NCBI RefSeq assembly: GCF_014205255.1 | Contig: NZ_JACHNE010000001.1 | Coordinates: 7,502,001-7,566,000, forward strand | Reading direction: 5' to 3' | DNA: 64,000 nucleotides | From: Streptomyces caelestis | GTDB lineage: Bacteria; Actinomycetota; Actinomycetes; Streptomycetales; Streptomycetaceae | In this document: piece by piece, positions 15,344-22,969 of the stretch | How the letters are laid out: every line of letters begins with the position of its first letter | How positions within the stretch are numbered: position 1 is the first letter of the stretch | Program-made: the position numbers and the translations under genes | Notes under the pieces: model-generated | What the model was told of the DNA's origin: nothing | Databases searched by the model: none | The model's input: only the letters and a program-made list of their open reading frames with translations

Positions 15344-17386
15344 GTGCGCATCAACCCCGACCCGCTCGCCGTCGTCCGCAACCTCGGCATCCTCGCCCAC
15401 GTCGACGCCGGCAAGACCACCGTCACCGAACGGATCCTGTTCGCCACCGGAACCACGCACAAGCGTGGCGAGGTCCATGACGGCACCACCGTCACGGACT
15501 TCGACCCGCAGGAGCGCGACCGGGGCATCACCATCTTCGCCGCGGCGGTGAGCTGCGCCTGGGACGGTCACCGGATCAACCTGATCGACACCCCGGGGCA
15601 CGTCGACTTCGCCGACGAGGTGGAGCGTGCCCTGCGGGTCCTCGACGGAGCGGTGGCCGTGTTCGACGCGGTGGCCGGGGTGGAGCCGCAGAGCGAGTCG
15701 GTGTGGCGGCAGGCCGGCCGGCACGGCGTACCGAGGATCGCGTTCGTCAACAAGATGGACCGCGCGGGTGCCGACCTGGACGCGGCCGTCGCGTCGATCC
15801 GGGAGCGGCTGCACCCGGCCCCGCTGGTCGTCCAGCTGCCGATCGGCTCGGAGGACGCCTTCACCGGCGTCGTCGACCTCGTACGCATGCGGGCCCTGCG
15901 GTGGGCCGACGGCGACGCCTTCGAGGAGACGCCGGTGCCGGACGACCTCCGGGACGAGGCCCTCGCGCGCCGCCGGGCGCTGGAGGAGGCCGTGGCGGAA
16001 CTCCACCCGGGCGCACTGGAGCAGTTCTGCGACACAGGCACGCTCTCCGAGCGGGCCCTCGCCTCGGCGCTGCGGGACCTGACCCGCGACGGCGACGGCG
16101 TGGTCGTGCTGTGCGGCTCCGCGTACCGCAACCGCGGTGTCGAGCCGCTGCTCGACGCGGTCGTGGCCTATCTGCCGTCGCCGCTGGACGTGCCGCCGGT
16201 CAGAGGCACGTATGACGGTGACGAACAGGAGCGGCCCGCCGATCCCGCGGCGCCACCGGCCGCCCTCGCCTTCAAGGTGCACGCCACACCGACAGGACGG
16301 CTGACCTACCTGCGCATCTACTCCGGAACGATCGAGAAGGGAGACACCCTGTGGGACGCCAGCGCGCGCCGCACCGAGCGCATCGGCCGCATCCTGCGCG
16401 TCCAGGCCGACCGGCACGCACCGCTGGACCGGGCGGTCGCCGGGGACATCGTCGCCGTCGTCGGGCTCAAGTCGGCCCGCGCCGGCTCGACCCTGTGCGC
16501 GCCGGACGCTCCGCTCGTCCTGGAACCGCCGGGCGTACCCGAGCCGGTGGTCTCGGTCGCGGTCGAGTCCCGCGGGGCCGGCGACACCGACCGTCTGGCG
16601 TCCGGGCTGGCCCGGCTGACCGAGGAGGATCCCTCGCTGGTCGTGCGGACCGACCCGGAGACCGGGCAGACCGTGCTGTCGGGCATGGGTGAACTGCACC
16701 TGGAGGTGGCGGTGGAGAAGCTCCGGCGTGAGCTGGGGCTGGAGGTCAACGTCGGCCGCCCCCGGGTCGGTTACCGCGAGACGGTCGCCCGGGGCGTGTC
16801 CGGTCTCGTCTACCGGCACGTCAAACAGGACGGCGGGGCGGGGCAGTTCGCCCATGTCGTCCTCGACGTCGAGCCGTACGAGGAGGGCGGGTTCGCCTTC
16901 CGGTCGGCCGTCGTCGGCGGGCGCGTGCCGCAGGAGTACGTCCGGGCGGTCGAGGCCGGCTGCCGTGACGCCCTCGCCGAAGGGCCGCTCGGCGGGCACC
17001 CGGTGACCGGGCTGCGCGTCACGCTCACCGACGGGGCGACCCATGTGAAGGACTCCTCGGACACGGCGTTCCGCACGGCCGGCCGCCTCGGCCTCCGCGA
17101 GGCCCTGCGCGCCTGCGCGATGGTCCTGCTGGAGCCGGTTGTCGAGGTCACGGTGACCGTGCCCGAGGATGCGGTGGGCGGCGTGCTCGGCGACCTCGCC
17201 GCCCGGCGCGGCCGGGTGACCGGCTCGGTCACCCGCGCGGGCGCGGCCATCGTCACGGCCACCGTGCCGTTGGCCGAACTCTTCGGCTACGCCACCCGGT
17301 TGCGCAGCCGCACCCAGGGCCGCGGCACCTTCACGGCCCGCCCCACCGGCTACGCCCCGGCGCCGGTCACGACGCCGACGCGGTAG
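15344..17386 (+). CDS. Elongation factor G paralogue / ribosomal-protection-like translational GTPase
   Basis: The 680-residue protein has all five translational-GTPase landmarks: G1 AHVDAGKTT (19-27), a switch I ending in RDRGITI, G3 DTPGH, G4 NKMD and a later G5. Domains II-V follow, including KQDGGAGQFAHVV in domain IV. It resembles EF-G more than Tet(M)-type proteins, although it is shorter and more diverged than housekeeping FusA. Streptomycetes commonly carry such paralogues. Candidate roles are ribosome rescue, stress translation or drug protection. GTG 15344 follows GAAAGG. The last codons and the stop lie within a triplicated 66-bp repeat. Confidence 0.85.
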   Translation: MRINPDPLAVVRNLGILAHVDAGKTTVTERILFATGTTHKRGEVHDGTTVTDFDPQERDRGITIFAAAVSCAWDGHRINLIDTPGHVDFADEVERALRVLDGAVAVFDAVAGVEPQSESVWRQAGRHGVPRIAFVNKMDRAGADLDAAVASIRERLHPAPLVVQLPIGSEDAFTGVVDLVRMRALRWADGDAFEETPVPDDLRDEALARRRALEEAVAELHPGALEQFCDTGTLSERALASALRDLTRDGDGVVVLCGSAYRNRGVEPLLDAVVAYLPSPLDVPPVRGTYDGDEQERPADPAAPPAALAFKVHATPTGRLTYLRIYSGTIEKGDTLWDASARRTERIGRILRVQADRHAPLDRAVAGDIVAVVGLKSARAGSTLCAPDAPLVLEPPGVPEPVVSVAVESRGAGDTDRLASGLARLTEEDPSLVVRTDPETGQTVLSGMGELHLEVAVEKLRRELGLEVNVGRPRVGYRETVARGVSGLVYRHVKQDGGAGQFAHVVLDVEPYEEGGFAFRSAVVGGRVPQEYVRAVEAGCRDALAEGPLGGHPVTGLRVTLTDGATHVKDSSDTAFRTAGRLGLREALRACAMVLLEPVVEVTVTVPEDAVGGVLGDLAARRGRVTGSVTRAGAAIVTATVPLAELFGYATRLRSRTQGRGTFTARPTGYAPAPVTTPTR

Positions 17387-17522
17387 CCGGGCACCTTCAC
17401 GACCCGGCCCACCGGTTACGCGCCGGTGCCGGTCACGACGCCGACGCGGTAGCCGGGCACCTTCACGACCCGGCCCATCGGCTACGCGCCGGTGTTCGGT
17501 CACGACACCGACGCGGTAGCCG
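17324..17522 (+). repeat. Three tandem 66-bp repeats covering the 3' end of the EF-G paralogue
   Basis: Units start at 17324, 17390 and 17456, each beginning GGCACCTTCACG and ending GACGCGGTAGCCG. Unit 1 encodes the last 20 residues plus the TAG stop. Units 2 and 3 repeat this, stop included, downstream of the gene. Units 2 and 3 share substitutions absent from unit 1, and unit 3 has a 1-nt insertion. The 66-bp period equals 22 codons, suggesting slippage or unequal crossing-over at the gene end. Confidence 0.93.
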
Positions 17523-17532
17523 GCAGAACGGC

Positions 17533-17566
17533 GGTCGGCCCCTCCCCGGAAGAGGAGGGGCCGACC
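17533..17566 (+). terminator. Terminator after the EF-G paralogue
   Basis: A perfect 13-bp stem (17533-17545 with 17554-17566) has an 8-nt loop and lies just after the last 66-bp repeat unit. It separates the translational GTPase from the alpha/beta hydrolase gene. Confidence 0.8.
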
Positions 17567-17667
17567 CGCTCACGGCCAGGCCACCACCGTCGACGGCACG
17601 GTGGACCGCTGACACCCCGGCGGATATCCGGTTGCCCCGGCCTCCACCGCCTGTCAGCCTCGCGCCC

Positions 17668-18534
17668 ATGCCCACCTACACCGCCCCCGACGGCACCACC
17701 CTCGCCTACCACATGACGGGGGACGGCCCGCCCCTGGTCTGTCTCCCCGGTGGCCCGATGCAGGACTCGGTCTACCTGGGGGACCTGGGCGGCCTGACCG
17801 CCCACCGCACCCTGATCCGGCTGGACCTCAGGGGCACCGGCGGTTCGGCTGTGCCGCGGGACACGGCGTCGTACCGCTGTGACCGGCAGGTCGCCGATGT
17901 CGAGGCGCTGCGCGAGGAGCTGGGCCTTCAGCGGCTGGACCTGCTCGCGCACTCCGCCGGTGCCAACCTGGCCGCGCTGTACACGGCCCGCCATCCGGAC
18001 CGCGTGGGCCGGCTCGCCCTGATCGCGCCCAGCGTCTTCGCCGTCGGCCTCGGCATCACCGCCGAGGACCGCCTGGAGAGGGCGCGCCTGCGCCGGGACG
18101 AACCGTGGTTCGCCCCGGCGTACACGTCCCTGGAGGCCATCACGGCCGGCCGGGCGACGGCCGACGACTGGGACGCCGTCGCCCCCTTCTGGTTCGGCCG
18201 CTGGGACGACGAGGCCCGGGCCTTCCGCGCGGCGGAGCAGCGACAGCGCAACGACGAAGCCGCCGCTCGCTACGCCTCCGACGGTGCCTTCGACCCCGAT
18301 GGCACCCGGAGTGCCCTTGCCGCGTTTCCCTCACCGGTGCTCGTCCTCGCCGGGGAGTACGACGTGGCGGGGCCCGTGCGCGTGATGAAGGGGTACGCGG
18401 GGCTGTTCCCGAGCGCCGGGCTGGTCGTGCAGAGCGGGGCGGGGCACTTTCCGTGGCGAGACGGTCCGGGGGCGTTTGTGGCGGTCCTGGCAGCCTTCCG
18501 GGATCAGGCGTCCGCCCCGCCGCCTGGCCCATAG
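17668..18534 (+). CDS. Alpha/beta-hydrolase (proline iminopeptidase / epoxide hydrolase-like fold)
   Basis: The 288-residue hydrolase has the oxyanion region LPGGP (26-30), a DLRGTGGS segment, nucleophile Ser96 in AHSAG, a late acid within the VLAGEYD strand and a His in GAGHFPW. ATG 17668 is chosen because the fold begins there. The last 11 codons or so overlap, on the opposite strand, the decayed ATPase fragment that begins at 18504. The natural end may therefore have been altered by the event that created this junction. The substrate is unknown. Confidence 0.82.
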   Translation: MPTYTAPDGTTLAYHMTGDGPPLVCLPGGPMQDSVYLGDLGGLTAHRTLIRLDLRGTGGSAVPRDTASYRCDRQVADVEALREELGLQRLDLLAHSAGANLAALYTARHPDRVGRLALIAPSVFAVGLGITAEDRLERARLRRDEPWFAPAYTSLEAITAGRATADDWDAVAPFWFGRWDDEARAFRAAEQRQRNDEAAARYASDGAFDPDGTRSALAAFPSPVLVLAGEYDVAGPVRVMKGYAGLFPSAGLVVQSGAGHFPWRDGPGAFVAVLAAFRDQASAPPPGP

Positions 18535-18655
18535 TCCGGATCCGCCCTGGGCCGCCAGGGCCTCGCCCATGTGGGCGTTCGCCCAGGCGTGGGCGTTGTG
18601 CAGGTGGAATTCGACCGCGTGACGGTCCTGACGGCACCGTCGACGGCCTCAAGCG
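18504..18655 (-). pseudogene. Decayed 3' fragment of a ParA/CooC-like ATPase gene
   Basis: Read leftward, this stretch encodes HAVEFHLHNAHAWANAHMGEALAAQ, then after a frameshift DPDYGPGGGADA and a TGA at 18504. This matches the C-terminus of the intact ATPase encoded at 39704-40666 (HAVEFHLRNARAWADARTGEDLAAQ, DPEYVPGG, stop). A further upstream segment (EAVD) also aligns after an internal deletion. Nothing recognisable of the rest of the gene remains. The 265-bp gap to the next gene contains only this remnant and unassigned sequence. Confidence 0.8.
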
Positions 18656-18799
18656 CCATGCGTGCCTCTCCGGGCACCTCGCGGCCTGGGCATCCGCAAG
18701 GCTGCCGTCGTCCTTGTTCGGACTCTGCCCTCCAGCCAGGCGGCACCTGACCGTGTGACATAACGTGGCTGCCGGGCTTTCGACAGGAGGATGCGCGCG

Positions 18800-19099
18800 A
18801 TGCCGAAGACCACGCAGTTGCGTACGTACACCGTCCGTGAGGGGCTGCTCGACGCGTGGGTGGAGAGGTGGCGCAACGACATCGTGCCGCTGCGTCTGAA
18901 GTTGGGCTTCGAGATCGGCGGCGCCTGGGTGGACCGTGAGCGGAGTTCGTTCGTGTGGCTGATCTCCTACGAGGGCCCCGAGACCTTCGCGGAGCGCAAC
19001 GCGCTGTACTGGGCCTCGCCCGAGCGGGAGGCGATGAACCTGGACCCCGACGACTACCTCGTGAGCACGGACGACCGCACGGTCGAGGAGTGTTACTGA
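18800..19099 (+). CDS. NIPSNAP-family protein
   Basis: A 99-residue ferredoxin-like/ABM-fold protein with the NIPSNAP pattern: LRTYTVREGLLDAWVERWRN, then GFEIGGAWVD and a WLISYEG strand. ATG 18800 is preferred over ATG 18791 because AGGAGG ends at 18790, giving proper spacing only for the second. The function of bacterial NIPSNAP proteins is unsettled; many resemble small monooxygenase or dimeric barrel proteins. It stands alone, convergent with the WD40 gene and abutting its stop. Confidence 0.85.
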   Translation: MPKTTQLRTYTVREGLLDAWVERWRNDIVPLRLKLGFEIGGAWVDRERSSFVWLISYEGPETFAERNALYWASPEREAMNLDPDDYLVSTDDRTVEECY

Positions 19100-22000
19100 T
19101 CAGGCGTTTTCCGGCGGCAGCAGATGCTGCCGCCGCTCGTCCGGGGTGAGGGTGCGGAAGACCCGTCCCCGCGCCCTTGCCTCCAGCCGGTCGTGATCCG
19201 GGTCCGCTTGCCACACCCGAGCCGTGCCGTCGGCGGATGCCGTAAGCAGCCGCGTGCCGTCGCGGGACCATGCCACAGAGGTCACCTTGTCGCGGTGGAC
19301 ACCGACGACGACGATCTCCTCGAAGGTGTCGGCCGACCAGAGCCTCACCGTCCTGTCGTCCGACCCGGTCGCGATGCGAAGGCCGTCCGGTGACCAGGCG
19401 ATGGCGCGGACGCGGCCTTCATGGCCGTTGAGTACGTCAAGGCGACGCCCCGTCGCCGTGTCCCACACCGCGGCTGTCCAGTCCCCGGAGGCCGTGGCCA
19501 CACGGGTCTCGTCCGGCGACCAGGCGACGTCCTCCACATAATTGCCGTGTCCACGCAGGACGGTGAGCTGAGTGCCGTCCGCGGTGTCCCACAACCGGCA
19601 GGTGCGGTCGTCGGAGCAACTGGCCAGGCTTCGCCCGCTCGGCGACCATGCCACACGCCCGACCCAGTCCTGGTGTCCGGTCAGTTTGCTCAACTCTGCT
19701 CCGTCGACTGCCGACAGGATCCGTACGGCACCGTCATGCCCGCCCGTTGCGATCCGCCGGGCATCCGGGGACCATGAGCAGCCTTCGACCGGTGCGCCGC
19801 GCCGCTCGAAGACCGTGTCGCCCGCCGCTCCCACCACCCTGAGCAGGCCGTCCCCGGTGCTCAGTGCGAGCCTGTCACCGTGCGGTGCGTAGGCCACGCT
19901 CCACACCCGCTCGCCCAGACCCACCACCGGCCCGTCCGGATCAGCCGAACCCGCGTTCCAGACGCGTACGCTGCCATCGTCGGAGGCGGTGGCGAAACGA
20001 CTGTCGTCCACCGACCAAGCGGCCTGGTTCACCGGCCCCTCGTGCCCGTGGGACAGGATGGATTCAGCGCCCCGCGGGGTGAGGTCCCACACCCGCCCGG
20101 TGCCGTCCGTCGACGCTGTGGCGAGCTGGGACCCGCATGGGGACCACGCCACGGACCACACCGTGTCCGAGTGCCCGCGAAGCACAGCCACCACCTTGGC
20201 GTCCTCCGTCCGTACAATCCGCACGGTCCGGTCGGACGACGGTGTGGCCAGCATCCGGCCGTTCGGTGAGAAGACCGGATTCCAGACGTAGTCGGTGTGG
20301 TCGCGCAGCAGCAACCGCTGTGCGCCCGTGCGGGCGTCCCACACACGGGCGGTCTGGTCGCCGGACCCGGTGGCGATCAGCTGCCCGTCCGGGGACCAGG
20401 CGACGCCCTCGACGAACTCTGTGTGGCCGGTCAGGGCCAGGACGGGGGAGCCCGTCTCCGTGTTCCAGACGAGAACCGTCCGGTCGTGGGAGGCGGTCGC
20501 GAGACGGGTCCCGTCCGGCGACCAGGCGACGCCCCAGACGTCGCCGTTGTGCCCCCGCAGTTCGCGCACCATCTGCCCGGCCCGGACCTCCCACACCCGC
20601 ACCACCTGGTCCTTGAACGTGGCGGCGATGTGTGACCCGTCCGGCGACCAGGCGACCCGCCGCCCGATGTCGCCCGCACCTGCGAGCCGCCTGACCGGTG
20701 CACCGGACTCGGGGTCCCAGATCCGCACCAAATGGTCCCGACCCGCAGTGGCGAGGAGAGCCGAGTCGGGGGAGAAGGCAACCGACTCCACCATGGCCCC
20801 GTCGCACGGAAGTACGCGCAGGACGCGCCCGGACCCGGCGTCGTACACGCGGGCCGTGCCGTCCCGGGAGGCGGTGGCCAGCAAGCGTCCGTCCGCAGAC
20901 CAGTGGACGTCCCGCACGGTGTCGGTGTGCCCTTCCAGCGGGGTACGCAGGTGGCCTGCGGCCAGCGCCGTCAGCAGGCCGCGCTTCGCCAGGGCGCTCG
21001 GCGCGCATTCGCCGAGCGCGGCGAGGGACAGCAGAAGCGCGCGTTCCGGTTCCGTCTCCGCGCTCGCCAGCACGTGGCGCCCGATGCTGTCGGAGACCCG
21101 GCGGAGGAAGGCCTGGTCCTGTCGTTGCGAGGCTTCGACGAGCGCGCGGGCGGGCGCCGATGCCTGGCCGGCCTCCTCGAGCTCCGCCAGCCACCTCTGG
21201 GCCACGATGAGCCGCTCGCCGGTCAGGAGATAATCGACGCTGCGGCCCGACCCTTCCCATTCTCCGGCCCACCGCTCCAGTTCGGCACGCTCACGAAGCC
21301 GCTCTGCCCGGGCCTCCACCTCCTGACGCAGCGGCGCCCACTGACGGAACAGGGCCTCGTGCGCCACCTCGGCGTACGCCGCCCGGCCGTCGCCGACGGC
21401 CCCGCCCGGCTCCTCCACCGCGTCCGAGCGGATGAGACGCGCCTCGATGAACGCGTCGACGACATGACGCTCCTCTTCCGTGAACTCCGCCAGCGGGACC
21501 GGCCGGCGGGCCGGGTCCTGGCCCTCCAATGTGACGAACCTCAGCAGCACCCGAAGCACGGAATCGATCCCGCCCGGGCAGTTCAGGGCCGCCACGGTGC
21601 TGTCGGCCTGCCGTGCGAGAGCGCCCGCTACGCCCCCGTGCCGCCGGTACGACTCCTCGGTGACCGTGCCGCCGGGGCCACAGGCGAAGTACAACTCCTG
21701 CAGGAGATAGGCGAGCAGCGGCAGTGCGTCGTCAGTGCCGGTGTCGTCCACGATGGTCTCGACGAGGCCCGGCGCGAACGAGAGACCGACCAGAGCACCC
21801 GGCCGTTCCACCACCTGAGCGAGCTGCGATGTGCCCAACGAGCCGATGGCTACCGGATGCTGAAGGAACTCGGCATGACCGGTCTCAAGCAGACGCCCCA
21901 GCAGGTCCACCCGGCAGGTGGCGAGGACCCGGACGGCGGGATCCCGGCGCAGACACGTGTGCAGCGCCCGCAGGAACTGGGCTTGATCACGCTCGCCCGC

Positions 22001-22663
22001 AAGGGTGACGAGTTCCTCGAACTGGTCCACCACGAGGAGGACGCGCCGGAAGCGACCGCCGCGCAGCCGGGACAACTCCGCCGACAACCCGTCGGGCCCC
22101 TGACGCAGCCGCCGCAGTACGGCACCCGCCGAATCCCGGCCGCCGCCCGCCACGGCCAGGGATGCTGCGAGAGCACTGAGCGGGTTCGGTCCCGGTGTGA
22201 ACGGCGGCACGATCGTCCACCGGCGAGGACGCAGCCGGGGCATGACCCCGGCCCGTACGAGCGAGGACTTGCCGCTGCCGGAGGCCCCGGTCAGCAGCAG
22301 GAACCGGTCGGCCGGACGGGGCGCGGCGGCGTGCAGCCTCCGCGTCAGCTCGGCAGCCTGCGCCTCCCGGCCGAAGTAGACGGCCGCCTCGTCCTCGTCG
22401 TATGCGTCCAGGCCCGGGTACGGGATCCGGTCCCGCGGCCACTCCGTCTGCTGCGGGGCGGGATTCTCCAGCCGGTACACGACGACCTGGCCGACCACCA
22501 TGGCGACCACCAGCAATCCGATGGCCGGTACTGATCCCCGGCGGATCAATTCCAGCACCCAGGGCGCACGGTCTGTACTGGTGGCGTAGTTGGTGGCGAT
22601 ACCGAGCAGGCAGGCGACCAGCGCGAGCATGATCTGGAGGACGACTTGCATGCGGTTTCTCAC
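19100..22663 (-). CDS. Membrane-anchored STAND-like NTPase with 14 WD40 repeats
   Basis: The 1187-residue protein has two N-terminal membrane segments (about 7-24 and 46-63), then YPGLDAYDEDEAAVYFGRE, the nSTAND1 entry motif. Walker A is GASGSGKS (126-133) and Walker B is RRVLLVVDQFEEL. A helical region runs to about 585, followed by 14 WD40 units, enough for two seven-bladed propellers. STAND NTPases act as sensors that oligomerise on ligand recognition; several bacterial ones are antiphage proteins and others are signalling proteins. No effector domain is recognised, so signalling may pass through the membrane anchor or a partner. It lies downstream of a helicase and a kinase on the same strand. 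Confidence 0.88.
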   Translation of the reverse strand: MRNRMQVVLQIMLALVACLLGIATNYATSTDRAPWVLELIRRGSVPAIGLLVVAMVVGQVVVYRLENPAPQQTEWPRDRIPYPGLDAYDEDEAAVYFGREAQAAELTRRLHAAAPRPADRFLLLTGASGSGKSSLVRAGVMPRLRPRRWTIVPPFTPGPNPLSALAASLAVAGGGRDSAGAVLRRLRQGPDGLSAELSRLRGGRFRRVLLVVDQFEELVTLAGERDQAQFLRALHTCLRRDPAVRVLATCRVDLLGRLLETGHAEFLQHPVAIGSLGTSQLAQVVERPGALVGLSFAPGLVETIVDDTGTDDALPLLAYLLQELYFACGPGGTVTEESYRRHGGVAGALARQADSTVAALNCPGGIDSVLRVLLRFVTLEGQDPARRPVPLAEFTEEERHVVDAFIEARLIRSDAVEEPGGAVGDGRAAYAEVAHEALFRQWAPLRQEVEARAERLRERAELERWAGEWEGSGRSVDYLLTGERLIVAQRWLAELEEAGQASAPARALVEASQRQDQAFLRRVSDSIGRHVLASAETEPERALLLSLAALGECAPSALAKRGLLTALAAGHLRTPLEGHTDTVRDVHWSADGRLLATASRDGTARVYDAGSGRVLRVLPCDGAMVESVAFSPDSALLATAGRDHLVRIWDPESGAPVRRLAGAGDIGRRVAWSPDGSHIAATFKDQVVRVWEVRAGQMVRELRGHNGDVWGVAWSPDGTRLATASHDRTVLVWNTETGSPVLALTGHTEFVEGVAWSPDGQLIATGSGDQTARVWDARTGAQRLLLRDHTDYVWNPVFSPNGRMLATPSSDRTVRIVRTEDAKVVAVLRGHSDTVWSVAWSPCGSQLATASTDGTGRVWDLTPRGAESILSHGHEGPVNQAAWSVDDSRFATASDDGSVRVWNAGSADPDGPVVGLGERVWSVAYAPHGDRLALSTGDGLLRVVGAAGDTVFERRGAPVEGCSWSPDARRIATGGHDGAVRILSAVDGAELSKLTGHQDWVGRVAWSPSGRSLASCSDDRTCRLWDTADGTQLTVLRGHGNYVEDVAWSPDETRVATASGDWTAAVWDTATGRRLDVLNGHEGRVRAIAWSPDGLRIATGSDDRTVRLWSADTFEEIVVVGVHRDKVTSVAWSRDGTRLLTASADGTARVWQADPDHDRLEARARGRVFRTLTPDERRQHLLPPENA
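19113..19134. terminator. Hairpin at the NIPSNAP/WD40 convergent end
   Basis: GGCGGCAGCA (19113-19122) pairs perfectly with TGCTGCCGCC (19125-19134). It lies inside the last codons of the WD40 gene and 13 bp after the NIPSNAP stop. It could terminate the rightward transcript, but overlap with coding sequence makes the role uncertain. Confidence 0.45.
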
Positions 22664-22969
22664 GGGGCACTGGCCTCTGTTCTACCGGATCCATGCCCCC
22701 GCAGTACGTCCATAGCCCCCGCCCCACTCGGTACGCCGCGCCTCTCGCGTCGCCCGAATCGCCGCGTTCAGTGCGCGGACCGTTCGATCGCCGGTGCGCG
22801 AGTGGCCGTGCACATCATCTGCGGGAGAGCAGGACGGGATCAACAACGCCCTTTCAATCCGGCCACGCTGACGCAGTGACCGAGAGGCGAGGTGGCGGCT
22901 CGGTCGGGTAGCGGATCGTCAGCCGCCCGGCTCCGGCCGCCCACGTCGACTTCGTGGGGCCCGCCGTGG
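22664..22969. other. 306-bp gap with no recognised gene
   Basis: This is the interval between the helicase stop and the WD40-NTPase start, both leftward. No ORF with coding bias, RNA gene or strong dyad was found. It presumably contains the promoter of the NTPase gene. Confidence 0.5.

Noticed and set aside
15344..17386. Tet(M)-type tetracycline-resistance protein
   Set aside because: Domain motifs fit EF-G paralogues better; drug protection is only one possible role, so the specific resistance call was not made.
11778..17503. Long antisense ORFs (1066 and 893 codons) over the maleylacetate reductase to EF-G region
   Set aside because: They are shadow frames in high-GC DNA; each crosses several genuine genes and terminators.
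17390..17522. CRISPR-like array at the triplicated 66-bp repeat
   Set aside because: The units are contiguous with no unique spacers and derive from a coding end.
20000..22534. Antisense ORFs of several hundred codons over the WD40 gene
   Set aside because: Repetitive composition mirrors the WD40 repeats on the other strand; there are no independent coding signs.
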